From: Chloracidobacterium sp.
GTDB taxonomy: Bacteria; Acidobacteriota; Blastocatellia; Pyrinomonadales; Pyrinomonadaceae
Length of the DNA: 64,000 bases
Direction: 5' to 3'
Assembly: GCA_016720705.1 (NCBI GenBank)
Contig: JADKKB010000007.1
Location: forward strand, 992,001 to 1,056,000
Part shown: piece after piece, positions 8,858 to 17,092 of the stretch
Numbering within the stretch: the stretch's first letter is position 1
How the letters are laid out: each line of letters begins with the position of its first letter
The notes under the pieces: generated by a model
Database searches by the model: none
The model's input: only the letters and a program-made list of their open reading frames with translations
Told to the model about the DNA's origin: nothing
Made by a program: the position numbers and the translations under genes

Positions 8858-9421
8858 ATGGCAATTTCAGCAAATGATATAAGAAAAGGGATGGTCATCC
8901 TGCACGAGGGTAGTCCCGTCAAAGTAATGGAGTTTCACCACCATACGCCCGGCAATCTGAGGGCTATGGTTCAGGCTCGGCTTCGTAATCTGCTTACAGG
9001 AAACTCGTTCGAATACCGCTTTCGTTCAAACGACACACTCGAAAAGATCACGCTGGAGCAGCATAAGATGGAATATCTTTACTCTGACGGATCGCATCAT
9101 CATTTTATGAACACGGAAAGCTACGAACAAGTAGCTCTGACCGAAGAAGAATTGAGTGATGCCGCCCAATGGCTAATGCCCGGTCTCAAGATCGAAGTCG
9201 AGTTTTATAATGGCACACCGATCGGCGTGGCATTACCGGCAACAATGGATCTTACAGTCAGCAGGACTGATCCGCCGCTTAAAGGCGCGACCGCCTCGAA
9301 TTCGAATAAACCGGCTACGCTCGAGAACGGAGTCACACTTTCCGTTCCGCCGTTTATTGTCGAAGGCGAAAAGATCCGTGTCAATCCAACGGAAGCACGG
9401 TACATGGAACGCGTAAAATAG
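8858..9421 (+). CDS. efp: Translation elongation factor P
   Basis: Relieves ribosome stalling at polyproline stretches. It has 187 residues, the standard length, with all three beta-barrel domains. The start MAISANDIRKG aligns with other EF-P proteins; a purine-rich AAAAAGGAG lies 14 bases upstream. The loop that reaches the peptidyl-transferase centre reads TPGNLRAM, so the residue that is Lys34 (beta-lysylated) in E. coli, or Arg32 (rhamnosylated) in Pseudomonas, is Asn33 here. This protein therefore cannot carry either of those modifications. Everything else, including the RLRNLLTG motif and the C-terminal VNPTEARYMERVK, is normal. Confidence 0.95.
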   Translation: MAISANDIRKGMVILHEGSPVKVMEFHHHTPGNLRAMVQARLRNLLTGNSFEYRFRSNDTLEKITLEQHKMEYLYSDGSHHHFMNTESYEQVALTEEELSDAAQWLMPGLKIEVEFYNGTPIGVALPATMDLTVSRTDPPLKGATASNSNKPATLENGVTLSVPPFIVEGEKIRVNPTEARYMERVK

Positions 9422-9444
9422 CTTTCCTGTCCAATACTATAATG

Positions 9445-9483
9445 CCGGAGTCCGAACTTTTTGTATAAGGCAGCGGACTCCGG
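9445..9483 (+). terminator. Hairpin between efp and waaA
   Basis: Perfect 10-bp inverted repeat CCGGAGTCCG (9445-9454) / CGGACTCCGG (9474-9483) with a 19-base loop and only a weak T tail (TTTCTG). It could be a terminator for efp or an attenuating hairpin ahead of waaA, which starts 18 bases later. Confidence 0.5.
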
Positions 9484-9500
9484 TTTCTGATATCTGGACA

Positions 9501-10817
9501 ATGTTTTTCCTCTACAGCATCATTTTGACGATCGCCTTCGTGGTGCTGCTTCCGCGATTTATCTTCGATGCCATTTTTAACGGCAAATACGCTTCAGGGT
9601 TAACTCAGCGGCTCGGATTTCTGCCGGCATTTATCCAAGATGGCCGTCCGGTAATTTGGGTACATTGTGTTTCCGTGGGCGAAACTAACGCTGCACGACC
9701 GCTGATCCAACGATTGAAGAGCGATCTTGCACCATTTCGCCTGATCGTTTCCACCACGACACGAACGGGACAGCAACTTGCACGACAAGTCTTTGCTGAG
9801 CACGCTGAAGTTATTTTTTATTTTCCGTTCGATTGGAAATTCAGTGTTCGTCGTGCCCTGCGCAGATTCGCACCTTCGTCGGTGTTATTGCTCGAGACTG
9901 AACTTTGGTTCAATTTTCTGCGTGAGGCTAACAAGAGCGGAGCAAAGGTCGCGATCGTAAACGGCAGATTGTCAGAACGCTCATATAAGCGTTTCGGCTA
10001 TCTCAAGAATTTTATGCGGAGAGTTCTCTCGTATCCGGATCTTGCATTAATGCAGTCTAATCTGGACGCCAAGCGGCTAATGGCTCTCGGGATGCGTGCG
10101 ACAAAGCTCAAGGTGACCGGCAATATGAAATTCGACCAGACGGTCGATGATGATGGGGTGTTGGCAACCGAATTTCGCACCCGATTCGGAATTTCAGGCG
10201 ACGTGCCGCTGATCGTTGCCGCCAGTACACACGATCCGGAGGAAAAGTGGCTACTCGAGGCTTTCAAACGGGTTTGGAAATCCGCCGCCGGAACATTGCC
10301 GCGGCTCCTCATCGCTCCCAGGCACCCCGAGAGATTTCGTTCAGTCGTCGATTTGATCAAAGGTTCGGGATTCGGTTGGGCACGTAGATCTGAAACTGCC
10401 TCAAGCCGGGACCTTAATGCGGAAGTGATCATCCTGGACAGCATTGGCGAGTTGCGGTCCGCATTATCGCTGGCGGATATAGTATTTGTCGGCGGCAGCC
10501 TGATCCCGCACGGCGGTCAGAGCATACTCGAGCCCGCCGCCGCCGGAAAGGCTATAATCACAGGTCCGCACACTTCGAATTTTAAGGTTGTTGTCGACGA
10601 GTTCTTAAAGCAAGACGCTCTGATCCAATTGTCTCCGTCCGCCGACAGTGAAATAGTCGATCAGCTTGCCGCCGCCATTTCTCAACTGCTCGATGACCCC
10701 GAACGTCGGCGGGTATTTGCCGACAATGCCGCAAAGGTGATGGCAACAAATCGCGGAGCAACGCAGAAGACGGTCGAGTACCTCAGAGAACTAATTGACG
10801 ATCAGGGTGGGAAATGA
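9501..10817 (+). CDS. waaA: Kdo transferase (lipid A glycosylation)
   Basis: 3-deoxy-D-manno-octulosonic acid transferase, which adds Kdo from CMP-Kdo to lipid A at the inner membrane. At 438 residues it has the usual size, with an N-terminal membrane anchor (about 2-24), the GT-B N-domain with catalytic-base Glu61 in SVGET, and a C-domain with HPERF and FVGGSLIPHGGQSILEPAA, the hallmark nucleotide-sugar site of this family. Its presence implies an LPS-bearing outer membrane. The stop overlaps the next gene by four bases (ATGA), linking it to a second glycosyltransferase. Confidence 0.93.
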   Translation: MFFLYSIILTIAFVVLLPRFIFDAIFNGKYASGLTQRLGFLPAFIQDGRPVIWVHCVSVGETNAARPLIQRLKSDLAPFRLIVSTTTRTGQQLARQVFAEHAEVIFYFPFDWKFSVRRALRRFAPSSVLLLETELWFNFLREANKSGAKVAIVNGRLSERSYKRFGYLKNFMRRVLSYPDLALMQSNLDAKRLMALGMRATKLKVTGNMKFDQTVDDDGVLATEFRTRFGISGDVPLIVAASTHDPEEKWLLEAFKRVWKSAAGTLPRLLIAPRHPERFRSVVDLIKGSGFGWARRSETASSRDLNAEVIILDSIGELRSALSLADIVFVGGSLIPHGGQSILEPAAAGKAIITGPHTSNFKVVVDEFLKQDALIQLSPSADSEIVDQLAAAISQLLDDPERRRVFADNAAKVMATNRGATQKTVEYLRELIDDQGGK

Positions 10818-12007
10818 CCTACGTTTTCATTATTTTAGCTTCTGTCCTGATCTATTTCAGCGTCAAATCACTTCACGGCGGTTTCGAGTATCTGCAATTC
10901 TTTCGGCGTTCACTCGCCGATCGTTCTGATCAATTTACCCCTTTCGCGTCGGTCATCGCACCGTGCCGCGGCATCGATCAAGGGATGTCTGACAATCTGC
11001 TGGCATTGCTGACCCAGGATTATCCGGACTACGAGGTTATATACGTCGTTGATGACGCGGATGATGAGGCCGTTCCTTTGATCGAGCGTGCTGCCGCCGA
11101 ATTTGCCAATACCAAACTCGTCGTCGCACCCCGGGCGGTCGGATCGAGCCAAAAGGTCGAAAATCTACGCGAAGCTGTAACGCACGTTCGTGACGATTCG
11201 CACGTATTTGTGTTTGTCGATTCTGATTCCCGCCCGTCCAAGTCGTGGTTGAGTAATCTTATTGCCCCGCTTTCTGACCCGAATATCGGAGCAGCGACCG
11301 GATATCGCTGGTTCATTTCGCCAAATCCGACGTTTGCCTCTGAACTCCGCTCAGTGTGGAACGCTTCCGTGGCTTCGAATCTCGGGCCGGACACCGCAAA
11401 AAATTTCTGTTGGGGCGGAGCGATGGCCATTGCCCGTTCGACATTTGAACGCGTCGGAATGCTCGAGAAATGGAAAGGTACACTCTCAGACGATTTCACA
11501 GTCACTCGAGGAATGCGTGATGCCAAACTGCCGATCGTCTTCGTCCCCGAGGCATTATCAGCCTCAGTTGAAAACTGCACTTTACGCGAAATGGTAGAGT
11601 TTACGACGCGCCAGATGAAGATCACGCGCGTTTATGACGCCCCACTTTGGACGTTATCATTTATCGGATCCGGATTATTCTGCTTGGTAATGTCGGCAGC
11701 ACTATTGATCGCCATCCTTTCATCACTCAATGACGCGATCGTGTGGTTCAGTATTGCCACTTTGGCGATCGTCTCGATATGCAGCGTCGGGAAAGCGTGG
11801 CTTCGGCTAAATGCTGTAAAGCTAGTGCTCACGGAATATCAAGTAGAGCTTGACCGCCAGTTCTTAAGTCAGATCACGCTCTGGGCGTTGACGCCTATTA
11901 TATTTTTTTATAATTCGGTGGCAGCTCTTTTTTCCAGACGTTTGCTTTGGCGCGGAACTCAGTACATATTGAAATCACACCGTGAAACTGTCATCATAGC
12001 CGATTAG
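10814..12007 (+). CDS. GT2 glycosyltransferase, ceramide-glucosyltransferase/HpnI type
   Basis: Membrane-bound family 2 glycosyltransferase of 397 residues. It has an N-terminal membrane segment (about 2-18), a catalytic domain with acidic motifs VVDD (79-81), VDSDS (135-139) and SDD (225-227), and a following Arg-Gln-Met-Lys stretch in the place of the (Q/R)xxRW motif. Two or three further membrane segments lie near the C-terminus (about 277-325 and 360-375). This layout fits the ceramide glucosyltransferase/hopanoid HpnI group; the lipid acceptor cannot be told from the sequence. It is translationally coupled to waaA, suggesting a role in envelope glycolipid synthesis. Confidence 0.78.
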   Translation: MTYVFIILASVLIYFSVKSLHGGFEYLQFFRRSLADRSDQFTPFASVIAPCRGIDQGMSDNLLALLTQDYPDYEVIYVVDDADDEAVPLIERAAAEFANTKLVVAPRAVGSSQKVENLREAVTHVRDDSHVFVFVDSDSRPSKSWLSNLIAPLSDPNIGAATGYRWFISPNPTFASELRSVWNASVASNLGPDTAKNFCWGGAMAIARSTFERVGMLEKWKGTLSDDFTVTRGMRDAKLPIVFVPEALSASVENCTLREMVEFTTRQMKITRVYDAPLWTLSFIGSGLFCLVMSAALLIAILSSLNDAIVWFSIATLAIVSICSVGKAWLRLNAVKLVLTEYQVELDRQFLSQITLWALTPIIFFYNSVAALFSRRLLWRGTQYILKSHRETVIIAD

Positions 12008-12010
12008 AGA

Positions 12011-12493
12011 ATGGACGAAACTAATAAAAATGCAAGCGGGTCCGAAAACATCGATGACGCCGATCTCAATGAATGGCTCAATGATTGGCCGATCGACGCG
12101 GCAGACCCCGACCATCTCGACTCTGCGGTCGACACCGCTCTGGGCGGGGGAGAATTAGATGGAGTTTCGACGCCGGCGGCCGAACCGCCATTTGAAACAC
12201 CATTTTTACCGATCGAATACACTCCCATCAGCCAGGATGAAACGATCCGCCGCACCGGACTTGCTTGGTCCGCCGGTATAGTGTTTTTTGCGTCGATCGC
12301 GTTCACGCTTTTTCTGGGTTGGCTCGCTGACCTCGTCTTAGGAAGTTCGCCTTGGGGATTGGTGGGCGGGATCGTTCTTGGGTCGATTATTGGCTTTATC
12401 CAGTTTTTTAGACTCACTTCGCAGATTTTCGGTTCCGGGAACTCAAAACCGGTAATAAAATCCCTGCTTTCGCACGATGATGACGACAATTAA
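12011..12493 (+). CDS. AtpZ/AtpI-family small membrane protein
   Basis: A 160-residue protein with a long acidic, probably disordered N-terminal half (1-75), then two hydrophobic helices (about 87-108 and 115-136) in the pattern of the AtpZ/AtpI family that precedes ATP synthase operons (RRTGLAW, GWLADLVLG, GLVGGIVLGSIIGF). Members of this family are thought to help c-ring assembly or cation handling. It begins three bases after the glycosyltransferase and is separated from atpI by 72 bases that contain a likely promoter. Confidence 0.7.
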   Translation: MDETNKNASGSENIDDADLNEWLNDWPIDAADPDHLDSAVDTALGGGELDGVSTPAAEPPFETPFLPIEYTPISQDETIRRTGLAWSAGIVFFASIAFTLFLGWLADLVLGSSPWGLVGGIVLGSIIGFIQFFRLTSQIFGSGNSKPVIKSLLSHDDDDN

Positions 12494-12524
12494 CCCCTTG
12501 ACCCGACGAGCTCGTCTCGTGATG

Positions 12525-12553
12525 TTGAATTTTCCGCAATATCTTTGTAAAAT
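12525..12553 (+). promoter_or_regulatory. Candidate sigma-70 promoter of the atp genes
   Basis: TTGAAT (12525-12530), a 17-base spacer and TAAAAT (12548-12553). Transcription would start near 12560, only a few bases from the GTG (12563) and ATG (12566), so the atpI message could be nearly leaderless. Confidence 0.45.
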
Positions 12554-12565
12554 GTAGGTTTTGTG

Positions 12566-12979
12566 ATGGTCGACGACCTTGATCCTTTGACATCCGAACA
12601 ACCCTTGCCGCCTGAGCTGTCTCAGCGGAGGATATTGTTCATAATGGGCGCGGTCGTGTCGGCCGGAACAATAGTCGGTTCGATCTTTGTATCAGGCAAA
12701 TTTGGGGCAGCCGCGTTCTTAGGCGGAGTAGCGTCGATCCTCAATTTTTTTTGGCAAAGGGGTTCGACTAAGGCACTTTTTGATTCGACTGCGGGCGGAG
12801 AACGACCGTTATTATTGGCGATCAGATATTTGTTACGATACGTCGTTCTTGGTGCCTTTGTAGCATTTTTCTATTTCACCGGATTGTTACCGGTCACAGG
12901 GATAATTCTCGGGCTTGCGTCATTTGCGCTTGCCGTGGTCGTTGAGGGCCTTTTAAGTATTTTTTATAGTTCTAATTAG
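12566..12979 (+). CDS. atpI: ATP synthase subunit I
   Basis: A 137-residue membrane protein with four hydrophobic helices (about 22-42, 45-60, 86-106, 110-130), matching the ATP-synt_I family. AtpI is accessory to F-type ATP synthase and helps assemble the c-ring. It precedes atpB and atpE directly. The ATG at 12566 is chosen; a GTG three bases earlier is equally possible, and no ribosome-binding site is visible, in line with a near-leaderless transcript. Confidence 0.75.
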   Translation: MVDDLDPLTSEQPLPPELSQRRILFIMGAVVSAGTIVGSIFVSGKFGAAAFLGGVASILNFFWQRGSTKALFDSTAGGERPLLLAIRYLLRYVVLGAFVAFFYFTGLLPVTGIILGLASFALAVVVEGLLSIFYSSN

Positions 12980-12993
12980 CGGGAATATTTGCG

Positions 12994-13899
12994 ATGTTTT
13001 TATTTTCAGAAGGCGGCGGACACCATACGCCATTGATCGTCGAGTTTATCAACCACTACGTGGGCGAGCCGGTCTATCATTTCCAAATGGCATACACGCG
13101 GCCGATCTGGGTGGCGTTTTTCAATAAATTTGGCACGACACCGGAAAAGGTCTTTGCCTCAGAATATTCGCCTCAGACCGCGATTCCGTGGTACACGGTA
13201 ATGTTTGTGATCGCGTGCATACTGACCGTTGTTGCCGTCAGGCTACTCAAAGGCCGACTCTCGGACGATGACCCCAAACCCGGCCAGTTGACGCTTGAGG
13301 CCGGCTATCTTGCGATCAAGGGCCTGGTGGTCAGCGTGATCGGTGAACACGGATTCAAGTACTTTCCGGTTGTGGCCACATTCGCCATTCTGATCTTGGT
13401 CTCCAATCTAATGGGGCAATTCCCGTTGTTTATGTCACCGACCGCATCGGTCAACGTGACGTTTGCTCTGGGCATATCGTCGTTTGTCTATTACAACTAC
13501 GTCGGCATTGCAGAAAATGGAATTTGGGGACACCTCGGCCATCTGGCCGGCCCTAGACTGCCGATCCTATTGACGCTGGTCATTACGCCGCTTATATTCG
13601 CGATCGAGCTGATCAGTAATTTGATCAGGCCGTTTACACTCGGTGTACGACTTTTTGCGAATATGTTTTCCGACGAAAAGGTATTTCTCGAGATCACAAA
13701 TCTTGCACCGCCGATTACGCACTTTGTTCTGCCGTTGGTTTTAACAATGCTCGGCGTGTTCGTTGCTTTTGTGCAGGCATTTGTGTTCACACTTTTGTCG
13801 ACGATCTATCTCAGCGAAGTTTCGCACGCTCATCACGATGAACACGAAGATGAGCCCGGCGTTGAAGCTCACGGCGAAGCCGTTGTAGCACACGCGTAA
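12994..13899 (+). CDS. atpB: F-type ATP synthase subunit a
   Basis: Stator channel subunit that conducts ions to and from the c-ring; 301 residues. The essential arginine is Arg219, in GVRLFANM, following NLIRPFTLG. The protein has the expected membrane helices and a long N-terminal extracytoplasmic extension. The last 30 residues are rich in His, Glu and Asp (HAHHDEHEDEPG), possibly metal-binding or simply charged. It lies 14 bases behind atpI and about 230 bases ahead of atpE. Confidence 0.95.
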   Translation: MFLFSEGGGHHTPLIVEFINHYVGEPVYHFQMAYTRPIWVAFFNKFGTTPEKVFASEYSPQTAIPWYTVMFVIACILTVVAVRLLKGRLSDDDPKPGQLTLEAGYLAIKGLVVSVIGEHGFKYFPVVATFAILILVSNLMGQFPLFMSPTASVNVTFALGISSFVYYNYVGIAENGIWGHLGHLAGPRLPILLTLVITPLIFAIELISNLIRPFTLGVRLFANMFSDEKVFLEITNLAPPITHFVLPLVLTMLGVFVAFVQAFVFTLLSTIYLSEVSHAHHDEHEDEPGVEAHGEAVVAHA

Positions 13900-13904
13900 C
13901 GATT

Positions 13905-13928
13905 TGAGGGCCGCACAATACGGCCTCA
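13905..13928 (+). other. Hairpin between atpB and atpE
   Basis: An imperfect inverted repeat, TGAGGGCCG (13905-13913) and CGGCCTCA (13921-13928), with one bulged G and a 7-base loop and no T tract. It could tune relative expression or message stability between subunits a and c. Otherwise 13900-14125 shows no gene I can support. Confidence 0.4.
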
Positions 13929-14125
13929 GCAGACCGAAGACCTCGTTATTCGGACATTTGAAAACTTGCGTTTTATAGCAACTATGCCCGCACGCATCAG
14001 GAGCCTTGGACTCTAATGAGTATAAAATCCATGTGCATACCGGAAGTGAGGCGAACTTATACCCCGCAAGCAGGTTTTTAAGTGCGAATGCCGGTGTCTT
14101 CTATTTAACAAAACAGGAGATAAAG

Positions 14126-14440
14126 ATGAACAAACTTAAATATTTATTTTTCGCAACGCTCGCGTTGGCTCTGACGGCTATCCCGGCTATGGCTCAGGCC
14201 GCTGCTGCTGACAACGAGTCGACCGTGCTCACTGCCAAGGCTCTCGGCGGCGGTATCGGATTCGGCTTGGCCGCCGGTATGGCAGCTATCGCACAGGGTA
14301 TCGTCGGTTCGCGTGCCGCGGAGGGTGCTGCCCGCAATCCTGGTGCAGCCGGAACTGTTCAGACGATGATGATCATCGCGTTGGCTCTTATTGAGTCACT
14401 CGTGCTGTTCGCTCTGCTTATCGTCTTCGTTAAGCTCTAG
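14126..14440 (+). CDS. atpE: F-type ATP synthase subunit c with N-terminal signal-like extension
   Basis: Rotor-ring proteolipid, 104 residues. A hydrophobic N-terminal extension (1-24, ending AMAQ) resembles a signal peptide and precedes the two-helix hairpin. The polar loop carries Arg70-Asn71-Pro72, and the ion-binding carboxylate is Glu90 in helix 2, followed by Ser91. Gln57 sits 33 residues before Glu90, the same spacing as Gln32-Glu65 in Na+-binding c subunits. The ATG is fixed by AGGAGA (14115-14120) five bases upstream; a longer reading frame back to 14006 has no support. A strong terminator follows, so no other atp genes are joined here. Confidence 0.93.
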   Translation: MNKLKYLFFATLALALTAIPAMAQAAAADNESTVLTAKALGGGIGFGLAAGMAAIAQGIVGSRAAEGAARNPGAAGTVQTMMIIALALIESLVLFALLIVFVKL

Positions 14441-14463
14441 ATCGAACTATGTTTACCACATCT

Positions 14464-14500
14464 ACGGGCGAGGTCCGATCGGGCCTCGCCCGTATTTTGT
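14464..14500 (+). terminator. Rho-independent terminator after atpE
   Basis: Perfect 10-bp stem ACGGGCGAGG (14464-14473) / CCTCGCCCGT (14484-14493) with a 10-base loop, followed by ATTTTGTTT. It closes the atpI-atpB-atpE unit. Confidence 0.88.
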
Positions 14501-14587
14501 TTGGTTAAGCATTGTGGTAAAACAATATGGGAGCGTTCGAGGCAAGAAATATGCAACTTGCCGTAAGTAAATCCGTTCTAATATCTG

Positions 14588-16123
14588 ATGATTAGCGATT
14601 TTATTGGAAAGATCATTGCGGGCAAATTTCGTATCGATTCGTTGGTTCGCGAAACCGAGGTCGGCGACTTTTATCGAGGCACAAATCTGACGACCGGCGT
14701 ACCGGCTACGATCAAGATACTGGCCCCGGCAATGGCGATCGACCAGAGATATATTGACCGATTTATGCGAGACGAAAAAGCGGCGGCGGCCGTTTCGCAT
14801 CCGAATATCCTGAACAATCTCGAGATCGGGCTCGACGAGCACGGAACACCTCATTCGGTCTACGAAGGCATGGACGGTGGCCTGCTTTCGGCATTGATCC
14901 GGGAAAAGGGCCAGTTGCCCGTCACTGACGCGATAACTATCGCTAAACAAGTAGCGTCGGCATTATCTGCCGCCCACGCCGCCGGATTGGTCCATAGCGG
15001 GCTCAATCCTGACAAAGTATTCATTGATTCGGACGTGAGCATCTTTGCAAAGGTGTTTGATTTTGGCTCACGCACTCACGCACGCAATTCGATGTCAGCG
15101 GTCGGTTACCTTTCGCCCGAGCAATGTGTCACGCCACCGTCGTTTGACCAAAGGTCTGACATTTATTCGTTAGGCGTTATGTTGTACGAAATGCTCGCGG
15201 GCGAGCGGCCGTATAACGGGAGTACTCCGGCCGAGACCATTGCAAAGCAATCCGCCGAACCGCCGGCGCCTTTGGCTGCGTTCAGACAGGACCTTCACCC
15301 TCAGATCGAGCCTGTGATACTGAGTTCGATGTCACGAAACCCCGAACTCCGTTATCAATCGATGGCAGATCTTGAGGAGGATCTCGCAAGGATCGGCAGC
15401 GAGATAGGTGCGGACATTCCAACTGTGACAGCGGCTCATACAGCACCGCCCGTTGCGGTAGTCGGTCGGAATAAGTGGCAGACGGCGGCTCTGGCGATCA
15501 CCGGCGTGGCGATACTCGCGGCCGCGTTGATCTATGTGACCTCCGTGAGACAAACAAACCCGACGGCCAGCCTGGCGCCGGATGCTAACAGTTTGCCGGT
15601 GCAGCCGATCAATCCGGCAACCGGAGCTCAAGAGGACGCACTTACAAAGCTAGGCGACTTTGGCGATGCATCACTTGTGCCAAATGGTTCGATGGAATTA
15701 CCGGGAACGATTCCGGGGGGCGATGGATTTAACGCCTGGGGTAACAGCGGAATGCCGCCTGCCGGCGCACCGCTTTCGGGTTCCGTTGTACCCGGTCCGC
15801 CCGTTGGCGGTCCGCAGCCACCGCAATATATTCCACCCGGCGGTCAGACCGTAACGGTCGACCCGAACGGCGGTAGTGTTTTTATGCCGAACGAAGGCGG
15901 CGTGATACTCGTGCCCGTGCCAAAATCTGATGAGCCGGCACCGACCCCGACTCCGAAGGCACCTGCGGCGAATACCGCCGTGAAACCGACGCAACCTGAG
16001 CCAAAGGCCTCGCCGGCGGTAATCCCGTCGGGCGTGAAGCCTGAAACACTGGCACCCGCACAAAAGCCGGCGGCGAGACCTGCCAAAAAAGCCCCGCCCG
16101 CCAAGAAGACGAACGAGGATTAA
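14588..16123 (+). CDS. Membrane-anchored Ser/Thr kinase-like protein, probable pseudokinase
   Basis: A 511-residue protein with a bacterial eukaryotic-like kinase fold (about 10-270), a single membrane segment (about 297-317) and a long Pro/Gly-rich outer region ending in an Ala/Lys/Pro-rich tail. The ATP-binding Lys43 (ATIKIL), DFG (158-160), the SPE motif and Asp191 are kept. The catalytic loop reads HSGLNPDK (136-143) where active kinases have HRDLKPEN: the catalytic Asp is Gly138 and the catalytic Lys is Asn140. The glycine-rich loop is also degenerate (LVRETEVGDFYRG). It is therefore likely to bind rather than phosphorylate. It stands alone, ending eight bases before the convergent moxR operon. 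Confidence 0.85.
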   Translation: MISDFIGKIIAGKFRIDSLVRETEVGDFYRGTNLTTGVPATIKILAPAMAIDQRYIDRFMRDEKAAAAVSHPNILNNLEIGLDEHGTPHSVYEGMDGGLLSALIREKGQLPVTDAITIAKQVASALSAAHAAGLVHSGLNPDKVFIDSDVSIFAKVFDFGSRTHARNSMSAVGYLSPEQCVTPPSFDQRSDIYSLGVMLYEMLAGERPYNGSTPAETIAKQSAEPPAPLAAFRQDLHPQIEPVILSSMSRNPELRYQSMADLEEDLARIGSEIGADIPTVTAAHTAPPVAVVGRNKWQTAALAITGVAILAAALIYVTSVRQTNPTASLAPDANSLPVQPINPATGAQEDALTKLGDFGDASLVPNGSMELPGTIPGGDGFNAWGNSGMPPAGAPLSGSVVPGPPVGGPQPPQYIPPGGQTVTVDPNGGSVFMPNEGGVILVPVPKSDEPAPTPTPKAPAANTAVKPTQPEPKASPAVIPSGVKPETLAPAQKPAARPAKKAPPAKKTNED

Positions 16124-16130
16124 GAATTGA

Positions 16131-17084
16131 TCATCTCGGCACTTCGACAGATTTAATTATATCAGTGATAACGATGTCGGCAGACGAACCGTCTAGCTCG
16201 GCCTCCGCACGGAGTGCGAGCCGGTGACGGAGTACCGGCAAAGCAACGTCCCGGACGTCGTCCGGGGTGGCAAAGTCACGGCCGCGAATGGCCGCCAATG
16301 CTTTTGAGCAAAGCAACAGAGCGATCGATGCACGCGGACTCGCCCCATAGAGTATCGACCCGTGATTTCGAGTTTTGCGAACAATCTCGACAATATACTT
16401 TTGAACACTCGCTTCCGTACGCATATTGCGGACCTCCATTCGGCAGTGTTGCAACGCCGAAGGGTCGCCAAGCGGAAGTATTTCCATGCGCTCGAAATGC
16501 CTCGAATTAAACCCGGCATCCCAACGTGCTACGATCTCGGACTCTTCGGCCTGTTCGGGATAGTCGATCAATATTTTGAGCAAAAAGCGATCGAGTTGGG
16601 CTTCGGGCAGCGGATATGTACCTTCGTATTCGATCGGATTTTCGGTCGCCAGAACGGTGAAAATAGGTGAGAGCGGATGCCGGTCACCGTCGATCGTAGT
16701 TTGCCTTTCCTCCATCGCCTCGAGCAAAGCCGCTTGGGTCTTTGGCGGTGTCCGGTTGATCTCGTCCGCGAGGAGGATATCGGTAAAAATCGGGCCTTGC
16801 CGCAGACTGAATTCGGACGTCTGCATATTAAACACATTTGTGCCTGTGATATCGGACGGCATCAGATCCGGCGTGAACTGGATACGCGAATAGCCCGCGC
16901 CGACTGCGGCGGCGAGAGTTTTGATTATAAGCGTCTTGGCCGTTCCCGGCACGCCCTCGATCAGAGCGTGGCCCTCAGCGAGAAATGCGACGAGGATCTG
17001 TTCGATAACGTCGTCCTGCCCGACGATCGTTTTGCGCAATTCGTTAACTATGTGGGCAACTGTTGATGGTGTGTAAGTAAGCAT
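16131..17084 (-). CDS. MoxR-family AAA+ ATPase
   Basis: Chaperone-like ATPase of 317 residues. Walker A is GVPGTAKT (44-51), Walker B is ILLADE (103-108), and NRTPPKTQAALLEAMEE and TENPIEYEGTYPLPEAQLDR are hallmark MoxR segments. The C-terminal lid is complete. The ATG at 17084 lies eight bases after the stop of the upstream TSUP gene; a TTG at 17096 overlapping that stop is an alternative. MoxR proteins usually act with DUF58/VWA and DUF4129 partners to mature or assemble envelope proteins. Here DUF4129 and DUF4350 genes are upstream in the same operon, while no DUF58 gene is present in the window. Confidence 0.92.
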   Translation of the reverse strand: MLTYTPSTVAHIVNELRKTIVGQDDVIEQILVAFLAEGHALIEGVPGTAKTLIIKTLAAAVGAGYSRIQFTPDLMPSDITGTNVFNMQTSEFSLRQGPIFTDILLADEINRTPPKTQAALLEAMEERQTTIDGDRHPLSPIFTVLATENPIEYEGTYPLPEAQLDRFLLKILIDYPEQAEESEIVARWDAGFNSRHFERMEILPLGDPSALQHCRMEVRNMRTEASVQKYIVEIVRKTRNHGSILYGASPRASIALLLCSKALAAIRGRDFATPDDVRDVALPVLRHRLALRAEAELDGSSADIVITDIIKSVEVPR

Positions 17085-17092
17085 CGTAAAAG

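Noticed and set aside
14006..14125. Extension of the atpE reading frame by 40 codons upstream
   Set aside because: The internal ATG at 14126 has a well-placed AGGAGA and begins the signal-like segment; the upstream residues are not like any c subunit.
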